Source: Cladorhizidae sp. MBARI D1340-BT2
Taxonomy: Eukaryota; Porifera; Demospongiae; Poecilosclerida; Cladorhizidae
Assembly (NCBI GenBank): GCA_028752905.1
Contig: JAQNBH010000007.1
Location: forward strand, 40,899,872-40,963,871
DNA: 64,000 nt
Direction of reading: 5' to 3'
A program made the position numbers and the translations under genes. This document shows, in pieces, positions 13,901 to 28,900 of this stretch. Within the stretch, counting starts at the first letter, position 1. Every line of letters starts with the position of its first letter. Below the pieces are notes generated by a model, which worked only from the letters and a program-made list of their open reading frames with translations, was not told the origin of the DNA and made no database searches.

Positions 13901-16900
13901 GGTAAGGGAGAACAAATAACACAATTAAACAGTCCAAGCGTGCAAGTTCGCCACTTCAGATTAAGATTAAAGCGTACTCAATTTAAAAATAAGTTATCTT
14001 TCCGTTCCTGTCAGCCCTTACCACCAGCACATTTACGGGAGATATTCTATGATTTTCAAATTATTTCTTTTACTGCAAGATAGGTGAAGAATATTACCTA
14101 GCAACTATGCACCAGGTGACAGCTAATGAGTTCATAAACTATTGTAAAAACTTTCGTTACTTAGCAACAAACAATATTTCCATTAATCTCGTTACAAGAA
14201 ACAGGAAGTAAAAAAGAAAAGTCAAATTGTTTTCCCCGTCAACTTGTTCTTCAAAACAGTTGACCACTTCCCACCAGTGGCTAATCATAGCTGATGAACA
14301 ACGTGGTGATTTTTGGTTGCTTAGAAACAAACCACATGACCATGAATATCATTATAACATGCCCGTTTATAAAACCGGCTTTTGAAATCTAGCCATGTTG
14401 GCCATTGAAGTATTCGTGAACATCCGTTGACCTCGTCCCATGAAGGAACTTGACAAGCTGAAGAAAATTATGATTGCTTAGCATCAAACCATATAAATGT
14501 GAATATCATTATCATTACCATAGTTTTGAAGAAAATTTTGTTACGTCCTTTGCATAGATTAGACATCGTTACACGATATAAATGCAAAATCAGCCATTTA
14601 TCCCGTTATCCCGGCAATTATTGGTCACCAACATCGACCAGAGCTCATTAAAACAAGGCAAGGAATTTCTTCACTTTGAAGCTGTCTCTAAGAAGTACAT
14701 AAGAGACCAACCAGGAAGAGGGAGCAAGAGAAATGCCCCGACCACAAACTCGACTAGGCCCATGACGATTAGGAGTCCCCTTGGGGTCTAGAACACAGAA
14801 AGAATATATTGTCTAGTACATGTACTAGAATTATCCTGTCTTTATTCTATATATAACTACTATGCTTGACCTAACATCTATTCATCATTACCTATCTCTG
14901 AAGAAGTCCAGCTGATCCTCACTACCATCAAATGCTTCACATGATGGTGTAGGGCAAAGACTAACTACTGGATCACAGGCAACAGCACTTCTTGGAGCTG
15001 TTACTGCATCACAGTTGACTTCATTCCAAGGTAAATGTACACACTACCTCCCTCATCTTTGTTGCTATCGTCTGTTGGAGAAGCCGAAATCATCCTGGAA
15101 AAGCCTTCTTCATCTATGCTTAGAACGGTATAACCATTCAAGATACCGGAAGGGAAGTTCGACAGTCACGGTCACCATAATTACTCAAGCCGTGCGTTCT
15201 TTATGTTACCATAGTTACCCAGACCGCGGGTTCTCTATATTTTTGTTTGTGATGGAACAATGCATTGTGCGTGCTTGTGCCATATTTCAGGCTTTGTACA
15301 AGAAGGGTTAATTTTTTTATTGGCACTTACGCCAGTGATAGGATTAAACTTGGTCGAATTATTGGAGAGTTCATGGGGAAATGATTATAATAAACAAGAG
15401 AGAGACACGGATGACGAGTGCTTCAGTCCTTAGCCCTCCTCTCACACAAGCATATTGCAAGATGTAGGCTGGAGAAGCCAATCTCCTCCTACAAACACAG
15501 CAGCTGCTTGCTTGTTTACTGGCACGCGTGTGGCATCATAAACCACACCCACTTTCACACCTTTTTTTAAAATAAAAAATGGGGGGAGGAAGACAAATAA
15601 TTGAAAACCGCGCAGAATTTCGACCTATTGGACTACGGAGACATGTAAGTTTGGAGCAGGAATTGAGTAATGCTGGTAAGACAGGCATACTGTTGCGCCC
15701 GGAACGATCCTATTTCGTGCCGTTGTATTTTGGTTGAACAAGAGGTCCACCAATTATTTCTCACATTTGATGCACTCTGACCGCAGGGCTGGATTTCTCA
15801 GCCCAATACTTGCGAGACCAGTCAAGCCTGCATGAGGTTGCCAGCCCACCTCTCGCTAGCTCCTCCCCTCTGTCACTGGTGTGTACAAGTCCAAACACTC
15901 CGCCTCTACAGATCTTTACACAGTTTATACCTTCATCTTCATCTTCCCAAACTGTAATGGCCTTGAGCCTACGGAACAAAAATAAATGAGGAACTCATAC
16001 GAGCCGGGGGTTAAGATAGCCGACTTCTAACATTGAAGTACTAATTATCTAGAACTTAAAAGTCTGATATCTTTACCCTCGGCTCGTACATAGCTACGCC
16101 CTCCTACATGTCGAGACAAGCTCCTCCACCCGACAGCCGGTATGACACTTGAGCGCTATCCATTTTCAGGGCAAGTTGATTGGGCAGGTGAGTTGTTACA
16201 CACATCTTGATGGATTCTGACTTGATGTGTTCCGTAGGCTCAAGGCTGAGGTGACGTTCCATTGCTTTGTAATGGAATTCTATTCACATTTTGAGACTAC
16301 AAAACTGCAACTAAGGATCACGAACCCCCAGACTTGGGGGTCGTCATTTCCCATAATCATAGAAAATGGCAGGAATCCAAGGAAATAGAATTATGAAACT
16401 TGCAACCATAGTCCCATGACAGTATGTACATCCTCCCTTGTACTGTAATTATGGTCCACTCTCTCTTAGATGACGTTGGTTCATTTTTTATCTCAATGTT
16501 CTCAACGTATATACGGGTAAAAATACCTCGGTCTTCATCAGGGCCAAATCAAAAATGAAAACAACGCAACACGTCCACACTTGCTGGCAACACATCCGCA
16601 CTCGCTGGCAACACATCCACACTCGTTGGCAACACATCCACACTCGCTGGCAACACATCCACACTCCCTGTTAACACATCCACACTCGCTGGCAACACAT
16701 CCACACTTGCTGGCAACACATCCACACTTGCTGGCAACACATCCACACTCACTGGCAACACATCCACATTCCCTGGCAACACATCCACACTCGTTGGCAA
16801 CACATCCACACTCCCTGGCAACACATCCACACTCGTTGGCAACACATCCACACTCCCTGGCAACACATCCACATTCCCTGGCAACACATCCACACTCGTT

Positions 16901-19900
16901 GGCAACACATCCACACTCCCTGGCAACACATCCACATTCCCTGGCAACACATCCACACTCGTTGGCAACACATCCACACTCACTGGCAACACATCCACAC
17001 TCACTGGCAACACATCCACACCTGCTGGCAACGTGTTTCACACAATAAATGCACCATGTGATCATGATCAAGTAAAGAGTGTAATGTAAGCATGGCAACA
17101 CTTCACACAGACTATGATGGGCGTGGTTTAACGTGCATAGACACAACTTATCGTGAGAAAGTTTTTCTACCGTATTAGCACTTCTCGTAAGCCCACAGAG
17201 GTGTGTCACAGATGCCTCACCTTGACAGCCGAGAAAGTTGTTTGCTCCACGCTAGATCACTTCATGTTTGAGTAGTCCATCATTTGACAGATCCCTCCCA
17301 CGGAAGGCCACCTCTTTTGAGAGACGACACTTTGCACGCACTTGCAATAAAATCTCACCTCTAGTGAAAGACCGTCTCTGATGAAAGGCCACACGCTGCC
17401 AGCACAGAGGCACACACTACCAGCACACACACTACCAGCACACACACTACCAGCACACACACTACCAGCACACACACTACCAGCACACACACTACCAGCA
17501 CACACACTACCAGCACACACACTACCAGCACACACACTACCAGCACACACACTACCAGCACACACACTACCAGCACACACACTACCAGCACACACACTAC
17601 CAGCACACACACTACCAGCACACACACTACCAGCACACACTTGTAATACTCATGCATGATTGCAGCTGTAAATTGACCCATTTGAGAATTGGCTGGACAA
17701 GCTTAACCATAAAAGTGAGTGGAGAGCAGATTGATCTTACTCTTTATCGACAAATGCACTGCCCACCAAATGTTATTGCAGTAGTGTTTCTTCCTCCCAA
17801 CGCCATCTAATTTGCAGCCTTGCGACGCTGGAATTATTCAAAATGTTAGAACAATCAGAAGTAGCTTCTTCTCCATGTACTTGTGCATCCAAGCTGGCCA
17901 ATAAAATAAAAATGTTTTAGACACATTGTGTGGTTATAAAATGGGATACTGCGTCTTCCATGACTATTGAGAAATGTTTTTGCCAGCTGTGAATTTCTGT
18001 ACACCTTAGTTGATGGCACGGTTGATATTAGGCAGAGTCCAAGCTATAAACCATGCTGGCTGAAACTGGCATGACCTGGCAGGAGTGTGTGCACTGTGAT
18101 CAAGAGTTGGCCACTACATATCGAAACCCTTGAAAAGGGTATTGCAGGAAAATTTGCTGACTAACATCTGGGAGGAAAAAGAAAATGATTGTGATGAAAA
18201 TGATGCTGAATTAGAGAGCACACACCAGATGTGTGGACTTCAAAACTGCAACCAAATAACTCTAGTAGTCACCCTCACTAGCATCTGCACTGTGATCAAG
18301 AGTTTGTCAGGGTATTGCAGGAAACTTCCTGACTAACATCTGGGAGGAAAAAGAAAATGATTGTGACGAAAATGATGATGAATTAGAGAGCACACACCAG
18401 ATGTGTGGACATCAAAACTGCAACCAAATAACTGTATGAAGTGCAAGATTTTGCTCATTCTCATGAGAAGACAGAGTTATTGGAGCTGATGCAAGAGTTG
18501 GGCTAAGGCTAGAAGAGAAGAATAGCTCATATCAACATGTTAAAGGCCTGGAACCCTCCTGATGCCACGCTACTAGGTATGGTAGTAGTAGCAGAAGAGG
18601 AAGACGAGGGCCAGGAGCAGGGTAAAATACACGTACTTGCAGAGCTGCCACCAGCTCCGATGGACAGGCAGAATAGTGAGGTGGGAGCCTTGCTACCGAA
18701 TATAATGATGTAGTAAGGCAGGAGGTTGGTAGAGCCAGGGATGTATGTCATGAGATTGATACTGGCAACGAGAAGCCCATCAGGACATGCCTACATAGGT
18801 TAGCTTTGGCACGGAGGGACTAGCCGAGGGAGGAGGTCCGGGTGTTACATGAGTCCGGCACAGTGATGACATCCACGAACATTATAAATAGAATTTATAA
18901 ATAGAGCTAGAACTCATGACCTCAGACTATCAACACATATAGGACAATCAGAACTCATGACCTCAGACTAAGGACAATCATGATATCATCTCACACTCTT
19001 AGATAAGTCCTGTAGGGACATCCAGTAATTCTACTACTCTCACACTGTTACCAACACCATAAGCTGTGAAAGCCTGGCTGCCAGGGTATTTAAACCCCTC
19101 TGCAGTCCAGGCTTGGGCAGTCTCATCCTATCTTCATATTCTGCTACTCGACTGTGGGTTTAATATAAGAACTAAAACTCTTTTGTCAAGCTTGGGGTTT
19201 AGCTAGAAGAAGTTAGGGAGAGACTCTGGTGGCAGCGAATTACCAAGGTTGGTATCTGTTAGGCCTCTTGTGGTTGGAGACTAACACCTGGTCGTGTAGA
19301 GCAGTCGTCTGTCGCGGAATTGATTCTTCGTGGCTTGTTGCTCTGTCATGAAGTTGGCGACGTCCAGGAACGTCTCGGGTTTCCTTGCTCAGACATGGTC
19401 TAGTGAGTAGAGGGAGAGTTCCCGTTGCCACCGCCTGCGCTGCCATTTTTATCGCAGTTTTCCATGAACGTCTCTGCCATATTTAGTAATTCTCTTAGAA
19501 TGTTTGCAGCTGCCACTATCTTTCCTTCAGAAGGACCAGAATTCTCGCTCGCAGGCTTCTTTGGAACGTCCGAGCACCTTCAGCAAGGACATTTTGGACA
19601 AATCGTAGTCTACCTTGGCCTCCTCCGAGACAGATGTCGTTTAAGCTATGGACGCAGTTCCCGTCAGTAGAGGTACCCATTCATCCTTGCTGATCCCTGC
19701 TGTGGAGAGCGTGTCTCCAAACTTTCGGAGGTAGGATGCAGGCAGGTCCTTGTCTGTCAATGGAGCCATTTTATCTGCCAGCTTTCTTTTTCTATCCCTG
19801 TCTCGTCGGCTGTTGTCCAAGTGTTTCTGGCGATGACACACTTCATCTTGGTTTTCTTGCTGAAGCTTGAGTTGCATCTGCAGCATCTCATGGAGTTCTC

Positions 19901-22900
19901 TTTTGAGCTGTTCTTCCATGGCTTTGGCTCTCCTCTTTCGCTTCCAGTTCTCTGGTTCAACGTTCTGCTTTTCTATGTTCGATTCTTCTGCTCTCCTCCA
20001 TAATCTGGATTAATGCCTGGATGGCATCCAGTGGGTTGGGGAATTCTGTTCTAGTCCTTGTCATTGACAGTCGATGGCTTGCCAAGCCCTTCTTGATATC
20101 CATATCTGTGTCCTCCATGTTGGTCACCTGGACTTGCTCTCTTTGGAGTATCTCCGTTTTCTCCCCTCGCTCTGCTCTTTCGGACTTGTCGTTCGCCTTC
20201 CTCCTTGACGTTATTTTTCTCCGAGTCAACCAAGCTGAGCCAAGCACCGGCCACAGCTCCAATTCTCTGCTTAGCCAAACACCGGCCGTCTTCTACAAGT
20301 TTCTGGAAAAAATAAAGTAAAGCAGCACAATGTCTGTCTTACTAACCAGTCCACTTCGATGACAAGGTAAGAACCACCGCTTGCCACCAGATTATTGTAG
20401 AGGGGACTATGCTAGAGATGACAAGAGTTGTTGGAGCTGATACAAGAGCTATTGTAGAGGGCACTATGCTAGAGATGACAGAGTTGTTGGAGCTGATACA
20501 AGAGTTAAGCTATTGTAGAGGGGACTATGCTAGAGGTGACAGAGTTGTTGGAGCTGATACAAGAGCTATTGTAGAGGGGACTATGCTAGAGATGACAAAC
20601 AAGGCAAAAATAACCCCCCAAAAAACTGATTGAACAAAGTGAACTACGTCCTGTACCTATATGCACATGTTAGTGCACTCACGGTGCATACATGCAGGTA
20701 ACATTATTTTGGCCCACCCATTACCCTGCCCACCTCTAGTGGAAGATCACCAATTTTGGAAGACCATTTTCTACTGGATCTGAGGGTGGTCTCCAAAGAG
20801 AGACTACTATAAATTCGTAATTGCAAACTGCACATTTTCCCTCTCACGAGGTGATTTGACTTACAGACTTTGACAATACATGTACCATGATAGTCCACCT
20901 CAACTCCTGCCCCCCATAGGTGGGCTATTAGAGAGGACATGCTGTACATTTAAAGGTGGGTCCAATACCTGCGATACCACCTCAGCGACCACCACCTGCG
21001 ATACCACCTCAGCGAGCACCACCCATAGTGTGTGCATATTATTGTATGCAACATTCAAGTTATATGCACATTTACTCTCACTTTCTAATAGGCGTTGATG
21101 ATCCTTTACCCATAGGTGGCCTATCAGGGAGAACAGACTGCAACTACAACAGTTGCAAGCCTATAGCAGCTGCCATGGCTACAGCTGTAGTTGGAAGCTA
21201 TATCTCCCACACACCACTGGAGGGTGGCTTCAGATGTTCCTCCGAGCAGTTGTGGGTCTGGGGGATAACAAATACCAGACTCACTGCAGAGTTGGTATGT
21301 AGTTACCTTTAGGCTTGGCATTGCATTTTACAAGTCTTGGCTGTTTATTATCTTCCCCATTAGTGGGGCAGTGAAATTGAACCGACTCTCCAGCATTCAG
21401 AGGGTTAAAGCATCCATATGCTCATGAAAGAAAGACATGGCAGATTCAGCTCCCAAGAGCCTAGAAGGCCAAGAGAGGTACATACACCTGTTAGGTGTAT
21501 ATCAGCAGAGGACCAGAAATGAATGTGCCAAGCAGTCCAAGGAAGACCATATTCTGCACCTTTAACATTCATTTCTGCACTTCTTTTCATAAGATAATTT
21601 TGAAACAGAAAACTTCCTTGAAAAGCCTTGAAATGGAAAATGGCGTTTCTAGATATGGAAACAAATTTACATCATACAAATCAAGGAGAATGTTCCACTC
21701 ACCCCGGCAAAGACTCGGGCTCGCAGATGTTGCTGCTTCTCTGCAGTAATTCTTCCCAGATCATCTCTCAGCCTCTCCCACTCATCGCACGACACAGGCG
21801 GCTGCCGTGGCAACAAGGAGGGACAGGGTGACAGCTTCCCCTGCACAATGGAAGAATGGCAATCGAACCAGTAAAAACCAGGGGGAAAACCAAGCGGCCA
21901 TGGAGGAGGTGGGTTCTTAACCATCAAGTGCAGAGTTTGTTGTTGCTACCACTCACTTCAAAGAGGCGGGAAAAGGGCGGGAAAAAAGGGCGGGGAAATA
22001 GTGGGGGAAAGGCGGGCCTCGAGTTGCCATTTCCATTTAATGCACAACAGTTAGGCACTACTACTAAAACTATTGTACCACACTACTACAATGCAATGCA
22101 CTCTGTAAGCACAAATTCTCAGCAAGGACTAGGACTAAAGAGAAGATGTTTCTCACTCATTGTCATCTACTACCCTTCCCTCACCTATTAACAAAAAGGA
22201 GTAGGGGGAGGATAGGCAACGCTCAAGGGGTATTAGAATGGCATAGAGCAACCAGAGCTGAGTATACACATGCAAGAATACTAGATACGTAACTAACAGA
22301 GCTATGTAAGCCAGTCACTTTGGTGTTAGGATTAGGGCGGTTAGGGTTAAGACTCGCTATGACTATGGATAGAACTGGTGTTAGCTAGCTGTGTTAGGGA
22401 TGGTCTTAGGGCTAGGAGTGACTGGTGTGAGGCTAGGGCTGTGCTTGGGGTACATCAGGAATGGTTTGAGGGCTAGGGCTGTGATAGAAGTAGGGCTGTG
22501 TGAGGGCTAGGGCTGTGTTAGGGCTAGAGCTACGTCAGAACGGTAGCTTGTGTGGCAGAACTTATAACAAACAGTAACTGTGGCCCATAATCATGTTGAC
22601 CTCATGTAATTCATGCTGGGAACACCCATGCAGCCATGAAATGACACATTGTTATAGTCTTGTGCGACCATTATTAACTTTCAGACAACTACATGGGGGC
22701 AGTGGTGGGACCATTTCTTTTAGACGTTGGGAATGGCAGCTTACCAAGTGGCACCTCCAGAACCATTTAACCTAGCCCACCTGAAGAATAGTAAAATGAA
22801 TGTCAATTCAAATAGTTTCAAACAGTAAGTCTGGATGGCAGAGTCAGGGAGGAGTGAGTCTGGAGGGCAGAGCCAGAGAGGAGTAAGTTGAGACTCTTAT

Positions 22901-25900
22901 CTTGACGAGAGATCAAGCAGCCGGCATCCTCCCCTTATCGGAACTACCACTTGAGAACTACCACAGTCAATGAAAAGTTGAACAGCCACATTGTATCATC
23001 TACTAGAGTTCAAAGTTCAACAATTAGAAACAGGGAAAAGGGTGACAGTGTACTAGTTAAAGAACACTGGGGGTCACAGTGGATTTATTGACTCCACCCT
23101 CCATGGACGAGCAGAAGAGCACTGGGGTCAACCCCCCCCGGTGGATTCATTGATTCCACCCTCCAATGGACGACCAGAAGAACACTGGGGTCACAGGCCC
23201 TCCACAATCAAATGATTCGCGAGCGGATTGTTGTTGGAATCATTGACTGAAAGCTGTCCTAGAAATCAAAACTTGACCAAACCTAAGCAGTCCACCAAGT
23301 ACACTAGAGACCGTCAACACCAACAGACTAATAGTGAGACGTTGGGAGAGAAAGAAGACTCACACCGGGAGGCAATCTAGATCTTCCCATTGGAAAGGCC
23401 AAAAAGGCCGGCCCCAAGGGATAATAGAAACAGGGCCTGCAGCCAGTGAGGCAGATTACCACATGAGGTGCGGGTTACGTCGGGCCAGCCACATGTATTC
23501 CGGACATGGACATTTTCAAGCAACGAGCAGGTCACCTAGGAGGTCAGGAAGACTACATGCTGGCTGTATGACTCACAAGACTCTGACCTTGATGACCCAC
23601 AGAGCGTCGACCAAGATTCCGAAAGTTTTTCTCTCAAGTAGTCCAAAAGTACGTATGTACATGAAGCAATGGCCGACATCTGTGTTACTCAATGTTAGTC
23701 TCATTCCACTTTGATGCTGGAGCACAAGATACACTAATTGCAAGAGATGCTTACAGAACAGTTCGTAGACGCTCACCACTGCCAGAACTCCTGACTGGTC
23801 CAAGCCAATATTGTCTGTCCTAGGACTCTTCTGAGGCCCTCCAGCAGCTTACAATGATCACAACACATCACAACACTGTGACATCGTCAAGCAGCTGCCA
23901 AGATGTTTTCCAGGACAGCCAGCAATGGGATGCATTGGACCTGCTCTCCGGAGCGAAGCACATCTTTCAACATACCAAGAATCCAACTCAGAAATTTCCT
24001 GCGCTCTTCAGAGGAATGGATAAACTGGTAGGAGACTGTATGATCCAATTCCGCTGTTGTACAGCCATGCGCACTGTAAACACCTTGTAGGGTCCCCACC
24101 TTCCCTACGGACATGGTCAAAGAGGAACTTAAGTGAACAGAAGAGCAGGCTGTGATATCCAGAGTGTATCAAGTGACTGACAATGTGCAGCTGGTCTCCA
24201 CGGAGAAACAGCCAGGTATACAAGCTCAATAAGGGTGTCGAGTGGGAGAGATATCCCTTATCCAAAGTCGATCAGACACTAACAAGTAGCCAGAGCCACT
24301 TCTCTCCTTGATGGATGCAAATTCCGGCTTTTGGCAGATCCCACTGTCTCCTGCCTCATTGCTGTTGGTCACATTCATAATACCTTCCACAAGTAACTCC
24401 GTTTCAAAAGACTGCCATTTGGCACAAGGTCAGCCTCTGAACACTTCCAAAAGAGGTCATCTGAGGCACTGGAATGGTTGGAAGGAGTGCTGTGTTAAAT
24501 GGGTGATATCCTTATCCAGGGAAAACACAAGATAAGCACAACCAACGCATGCACCGACAAGAAGCTGGCTTGACACTAAAACAAAAATGTCAATTTTCAG
24601 TGAACGAAATTTGTTTTCTTGAACAGCTGTGCGCTCGCCCCACCCCCTGACAAAGGGAGGGCCATACAGGAAATGGAGTCACCCGATGACATGTCTGGAG
24701 TTCACCATTTTCTAAAGCCGCCAACAAGATGAGCCAATTCTTCCCAGATACGGCCACCATCATTCAATCCTTCCGTGTGCCGTTGATCAAGGATAACCTA
24801 TGTATGAGTAAGGAACGAGCTACAGAAAAAAAGTATTTGAACAGCCGACGAAGCTCCTCATAAAGATTCCAACCTCAGCACCATTCCATACTTCCAGCAG
24901 GAGCTTCAAGCCTGGGTGCCGTCTCACTACAAAGGTTCCAACCCCGGCACCATTCAATCCAGACCTTGCAACTGTACTTCCAGCAGGAGCTTCAAGCCTG
25001 GGTGCCGTCTCACTACAAAGGATCCAACCCCGGCACCGTTCAATCCATACCTTGCAACCATACTGCCATACTTACTTACTTGCATTCCCATTTTATAGTT
25101 TTATTGCGTTTGCTCTCATTACTTGGCTATTAGAGATATATACACGTAAGTTGCAATACTTGATGGCAGATCAACGTCTGAGAATGACAAGATCAAAATT
25201 GGTTGCGATTGGATAAATTGTCCAAACGGATTTTGGTTCTATAGATGTAATTTCCTTGCACTGCTATTCAACGCCATTACATATAGGGTGTGGCCTTACA
25301 TATAGGTGTGGTCCATCCTAACTCCTCATGTCTAGCCGACTCTGAACAACAGTACCTACATGCATATATACATGTAGTAGCCAGCACATGCCTCGAGTTC
25401 CAGACAAGGCATTAGTAAGGAAGAGAAGCAAGATTTATAGAGAGCCACAGAAGAAGGCCTATGCAAGGGGTTACACTGGCTCCAGTAAGAGTTATAGAGA
25501 GCCACAGAAGTACGACTACGACTACTGCCATTACAGCTTTGCCCTCACTGGCTCCAGGTGGCTTCACATGGATTCCAAGCCATGACATGAAGCAGTAGTC
25601 AGCCAAGAGATGGCTCCTGCCCAGGTCCTACAAAGCTACATGTAGTATATACAGTACACGCCAAAAAAACATGCCGGTTGCGTTGCGTTCAACGTTAAAA
25701 AACGCCAACCGTAAACGCAAATAAACGCAGACCGTAAACGCTAGCAGTCCCAACGGAAACCAACGGTAGCAAATTAGATAAACCGTCCGCGTAGCGGTGC
25801 TGAAGCGCAAGCGCTTCGCGCTCCGCTTCAATTGCAAGCGAGCGCTCTCAAGTTCTTCATTCCAGAGCCTTCACTCTTCCTACCTGAAGTATTACAGTCT

Positions 25901-28900
25901 AGCCTAAGGTACTTCAGTCAAGCGTCACCTATCAAGAAGCAGTGCAGTCGAAATCAGTCTCTTATCTGAAGCCTTTTGACGGTCAAGCGTAGGTTTCTAC
26001 ACCTCACCTTTATTAATACTATTAAATGCAGATTAGAACGAAAGTGGAAGACAGATGAGGACTGCGACTGCTGTGCTCTCGCTGAGACCACCGATGCTCA
26101 GCGGACTTGCACTATGGTTCTGGAACTAATCCTAGCCCTCCTATCCAGACGAGTATCAGAAGCTTCTTTATATATATATATTTATTTCTAATTGCTGCTC
26201 TTTTGTTTTCTACCTGATAACTGTTCAATTATATGGTTATAAAATGTTGTTTCAATTCAATTGTTGTGTTCTTTGTTGTAAATTCAATCTTGATATTGCT
26301 GAGCCTGTTAAGGCCATCACATGTTACAACATACTATGTAGTAACTAACACTTATAACAATCTATATAAATTAAATAAATTAATAAAAATAAAAATTATT
26401 TAAAAAAAGGTGATGTCCCACTTTTGAGTGACCACCTTCAAATCAATGTTCTGAAAGGAGGGGGCCTGGCACCAAGGCAGGTGGAGAAATGGGGTCTCAA
26501 CTTCATTGAACCTTGAAGACAAACTGGAGAAGGCTAAGGCACTGGGGGAGTTACCGGAGCCAACCTGTTCTCCAGAAGTGGCACACGGGTGGGTCAGCTC
26601 CTTCTGGTTCTTCTCCAACGAAGAACATTCTATTATACATACATGTATGCCAAAGATAAGAAAGAAATACACAATCATATTGTCCAATAAAACATTATTT
26701 ATTTTGGATGTTATTTTGGATGCATAACCACTTTACCCATCTCCAAATAAGAACATGTCAACAAATTGGTGTAATGTGGGTTACACAGCTGGAAATGTTG
26801 GTGGAGATCTTGGACAGGTCATCACCAAAATCCTACCTACATTTTATTTGTTGCCAATCAGTATGTTCAAATAACAGGACCATCTACATTTTTGCTCTCC
26901 CACATATAAACAAACTCAAAGCTGCAGAGAATGCTGATATACAAACTATCCCCTAGTCAAGATAAAGTTTAACTAGGACACTTTTATACCTTGAGAGCAT
27001 GGTATGTAGCTAAAGGCTTGCACACAAAAGCTAGCTAAGTTTTGCTACCCCATTCTTATGGAACAACTTAAGAAAAAAAAGGCTTGCAAGTGCTATAGTC
27101 AGAAGCATGACTAACAAACCTGTGAAGGACCAGCTACTAGCTGAAAAGAGGTCTTTATATCACAATCTTACAGAATCAACTCACTGTTTTCACCATGGGC
27201 TTCAGGGTATCTTTTCAACAACTTATACGATCTAATCCTTTCAAAATCTCGAAGCAAAGACAAGTAGAGAGCTAAAAAATTAACTTGCCACGAGGCACAA
27301 ATCTCGTGCGCTTTGGTGACCTTTGCGCGGAAGCGCTGACCTTTAGTCAGCGTCGCTGTGCAAAACTCTCGTAAACGTTAACCGTTTATTTGCGTTGTTA
27401 GCGTTTGTTAAGTAACGGTTGGAAACGGTAAGCGTCTACGCGCGTTCAAAATAAACGCAACCGGCATGTTTTTTTGGCCTCTACTGTACCACCTGAAATG
27501 GAGCAACAATTCGTAGCAACAGGCGAGGAACCATCTTGCTATCAGGAGGGAGAAACCTCCTCACCTACCGACACAAGTAGCCACACCCATGAGGTGGAGG
27601 GCGACAATATGCCTCAAGGGTGCCTCCACTGATACGAAGAACCCTATGCAGAAGTACTCGAGAAACCCACCTGATTGTCCAATTCGACCTAAGCTGGATG
27701 TAAATGTCATCTTCAAAGAAGGGAGACATGGAATAACTTATGTATGTACATATATACATGTGTATATACATGGACTATTAATACATCAACTATGACATCA
27801 TAATCATTACAGCATATTGGTATCATGTGATTCCTGCTGGGAGGAAGGCTCCTGTACCATTAAACATCTGATTGTTACCAGCGTAGGACATCTTGTGGAA
27901 CACTTATTAGGACTTACAGTCAATATTACTACAGCTTATTGCCAAGGATTAGGATTAGGGCTGTGTTAGGGCTGTAGTCTGTATGCTAGGGCTAATATTA
28001 AGCTCGTGAGCATACTTGTACAGGGATGCAAGGCCATAAGAAGTGGGCAGTTATAGATGCAGGGCAGCGATCAATCTACAGAGAGGGCCAGGGAAACTGT
28101 TACAGCTATGTAGGGTTGCAGCTTGCAGGTAGTGCTCAAGACTAGGACTAACACAAGCATAGGATGCTAGAACTAACACAAGTCATAGGATGCTAGGACT
28201 AACACAAGTCATAGGATGCTAGGACTAACACAAGTCATAGGATGCTGGGACTAACACAGATCATAGGATGCTTGCTAGGGCTAACACAGGTCATAGGATG
28301 CTAGGACTAACACAGGTCATAGGATGCTAGGGCTAACACAGGTCATGGGATGCTAGGAGACTAACACAGGTCATAGGATAGGGTTAACACAGGTCATAGG
28401 ATGCTAGGGCTAACACAGGTCATAGAATGCTAGGACTAACACAGGTCATAGGATGCTAGGACTAACACAGGTCATAGGATGCTAGGGCTAACACAGGTCA
28501 TAGGATGCTAGGGCTAACACAGGTCATAGGATGCTAGGACTAACACAGGTCATAGAATGCTAGGGCTAACACAGGTCATAGGATGCTAGGGCTAACACAG
28601 GTCATAGGATGCTAGGACTAACACAGGTCATAGGATGCTAGGACTAACACAGGTCATAGGATACTAGGACTAACATAGGTCATAGGATGCTAGGGCTAAC
28701 ACAGGTCATAGGATGCTAGGGCTAACACAGGTCATAGGATGCTAGGACTAACACAGGTCATAATGCTAGGACTAACACAGGTCATAGGATGCTAGGGCTA
28801 ACACAGGTCATAGGATGCTAGGGCTAACACAGGTCATAGGATGCTAGGACTAACACAGGTCATAGGACTAACACAGGTCATAGGATGCTAGGGCTAACAC

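Noticed and set aside
12896..13937. Five overlapping long frames on both strands
   Set aside because: Only 12913-13111 (minus) is coding, as TBC exon 10. The rest is the polypurine array read in every frame.
16538..17681. Cys- and Val-rich repeat proteins
   Set aside because: 21-bp and 15-bp minisatellites, multiples of three, without stops.
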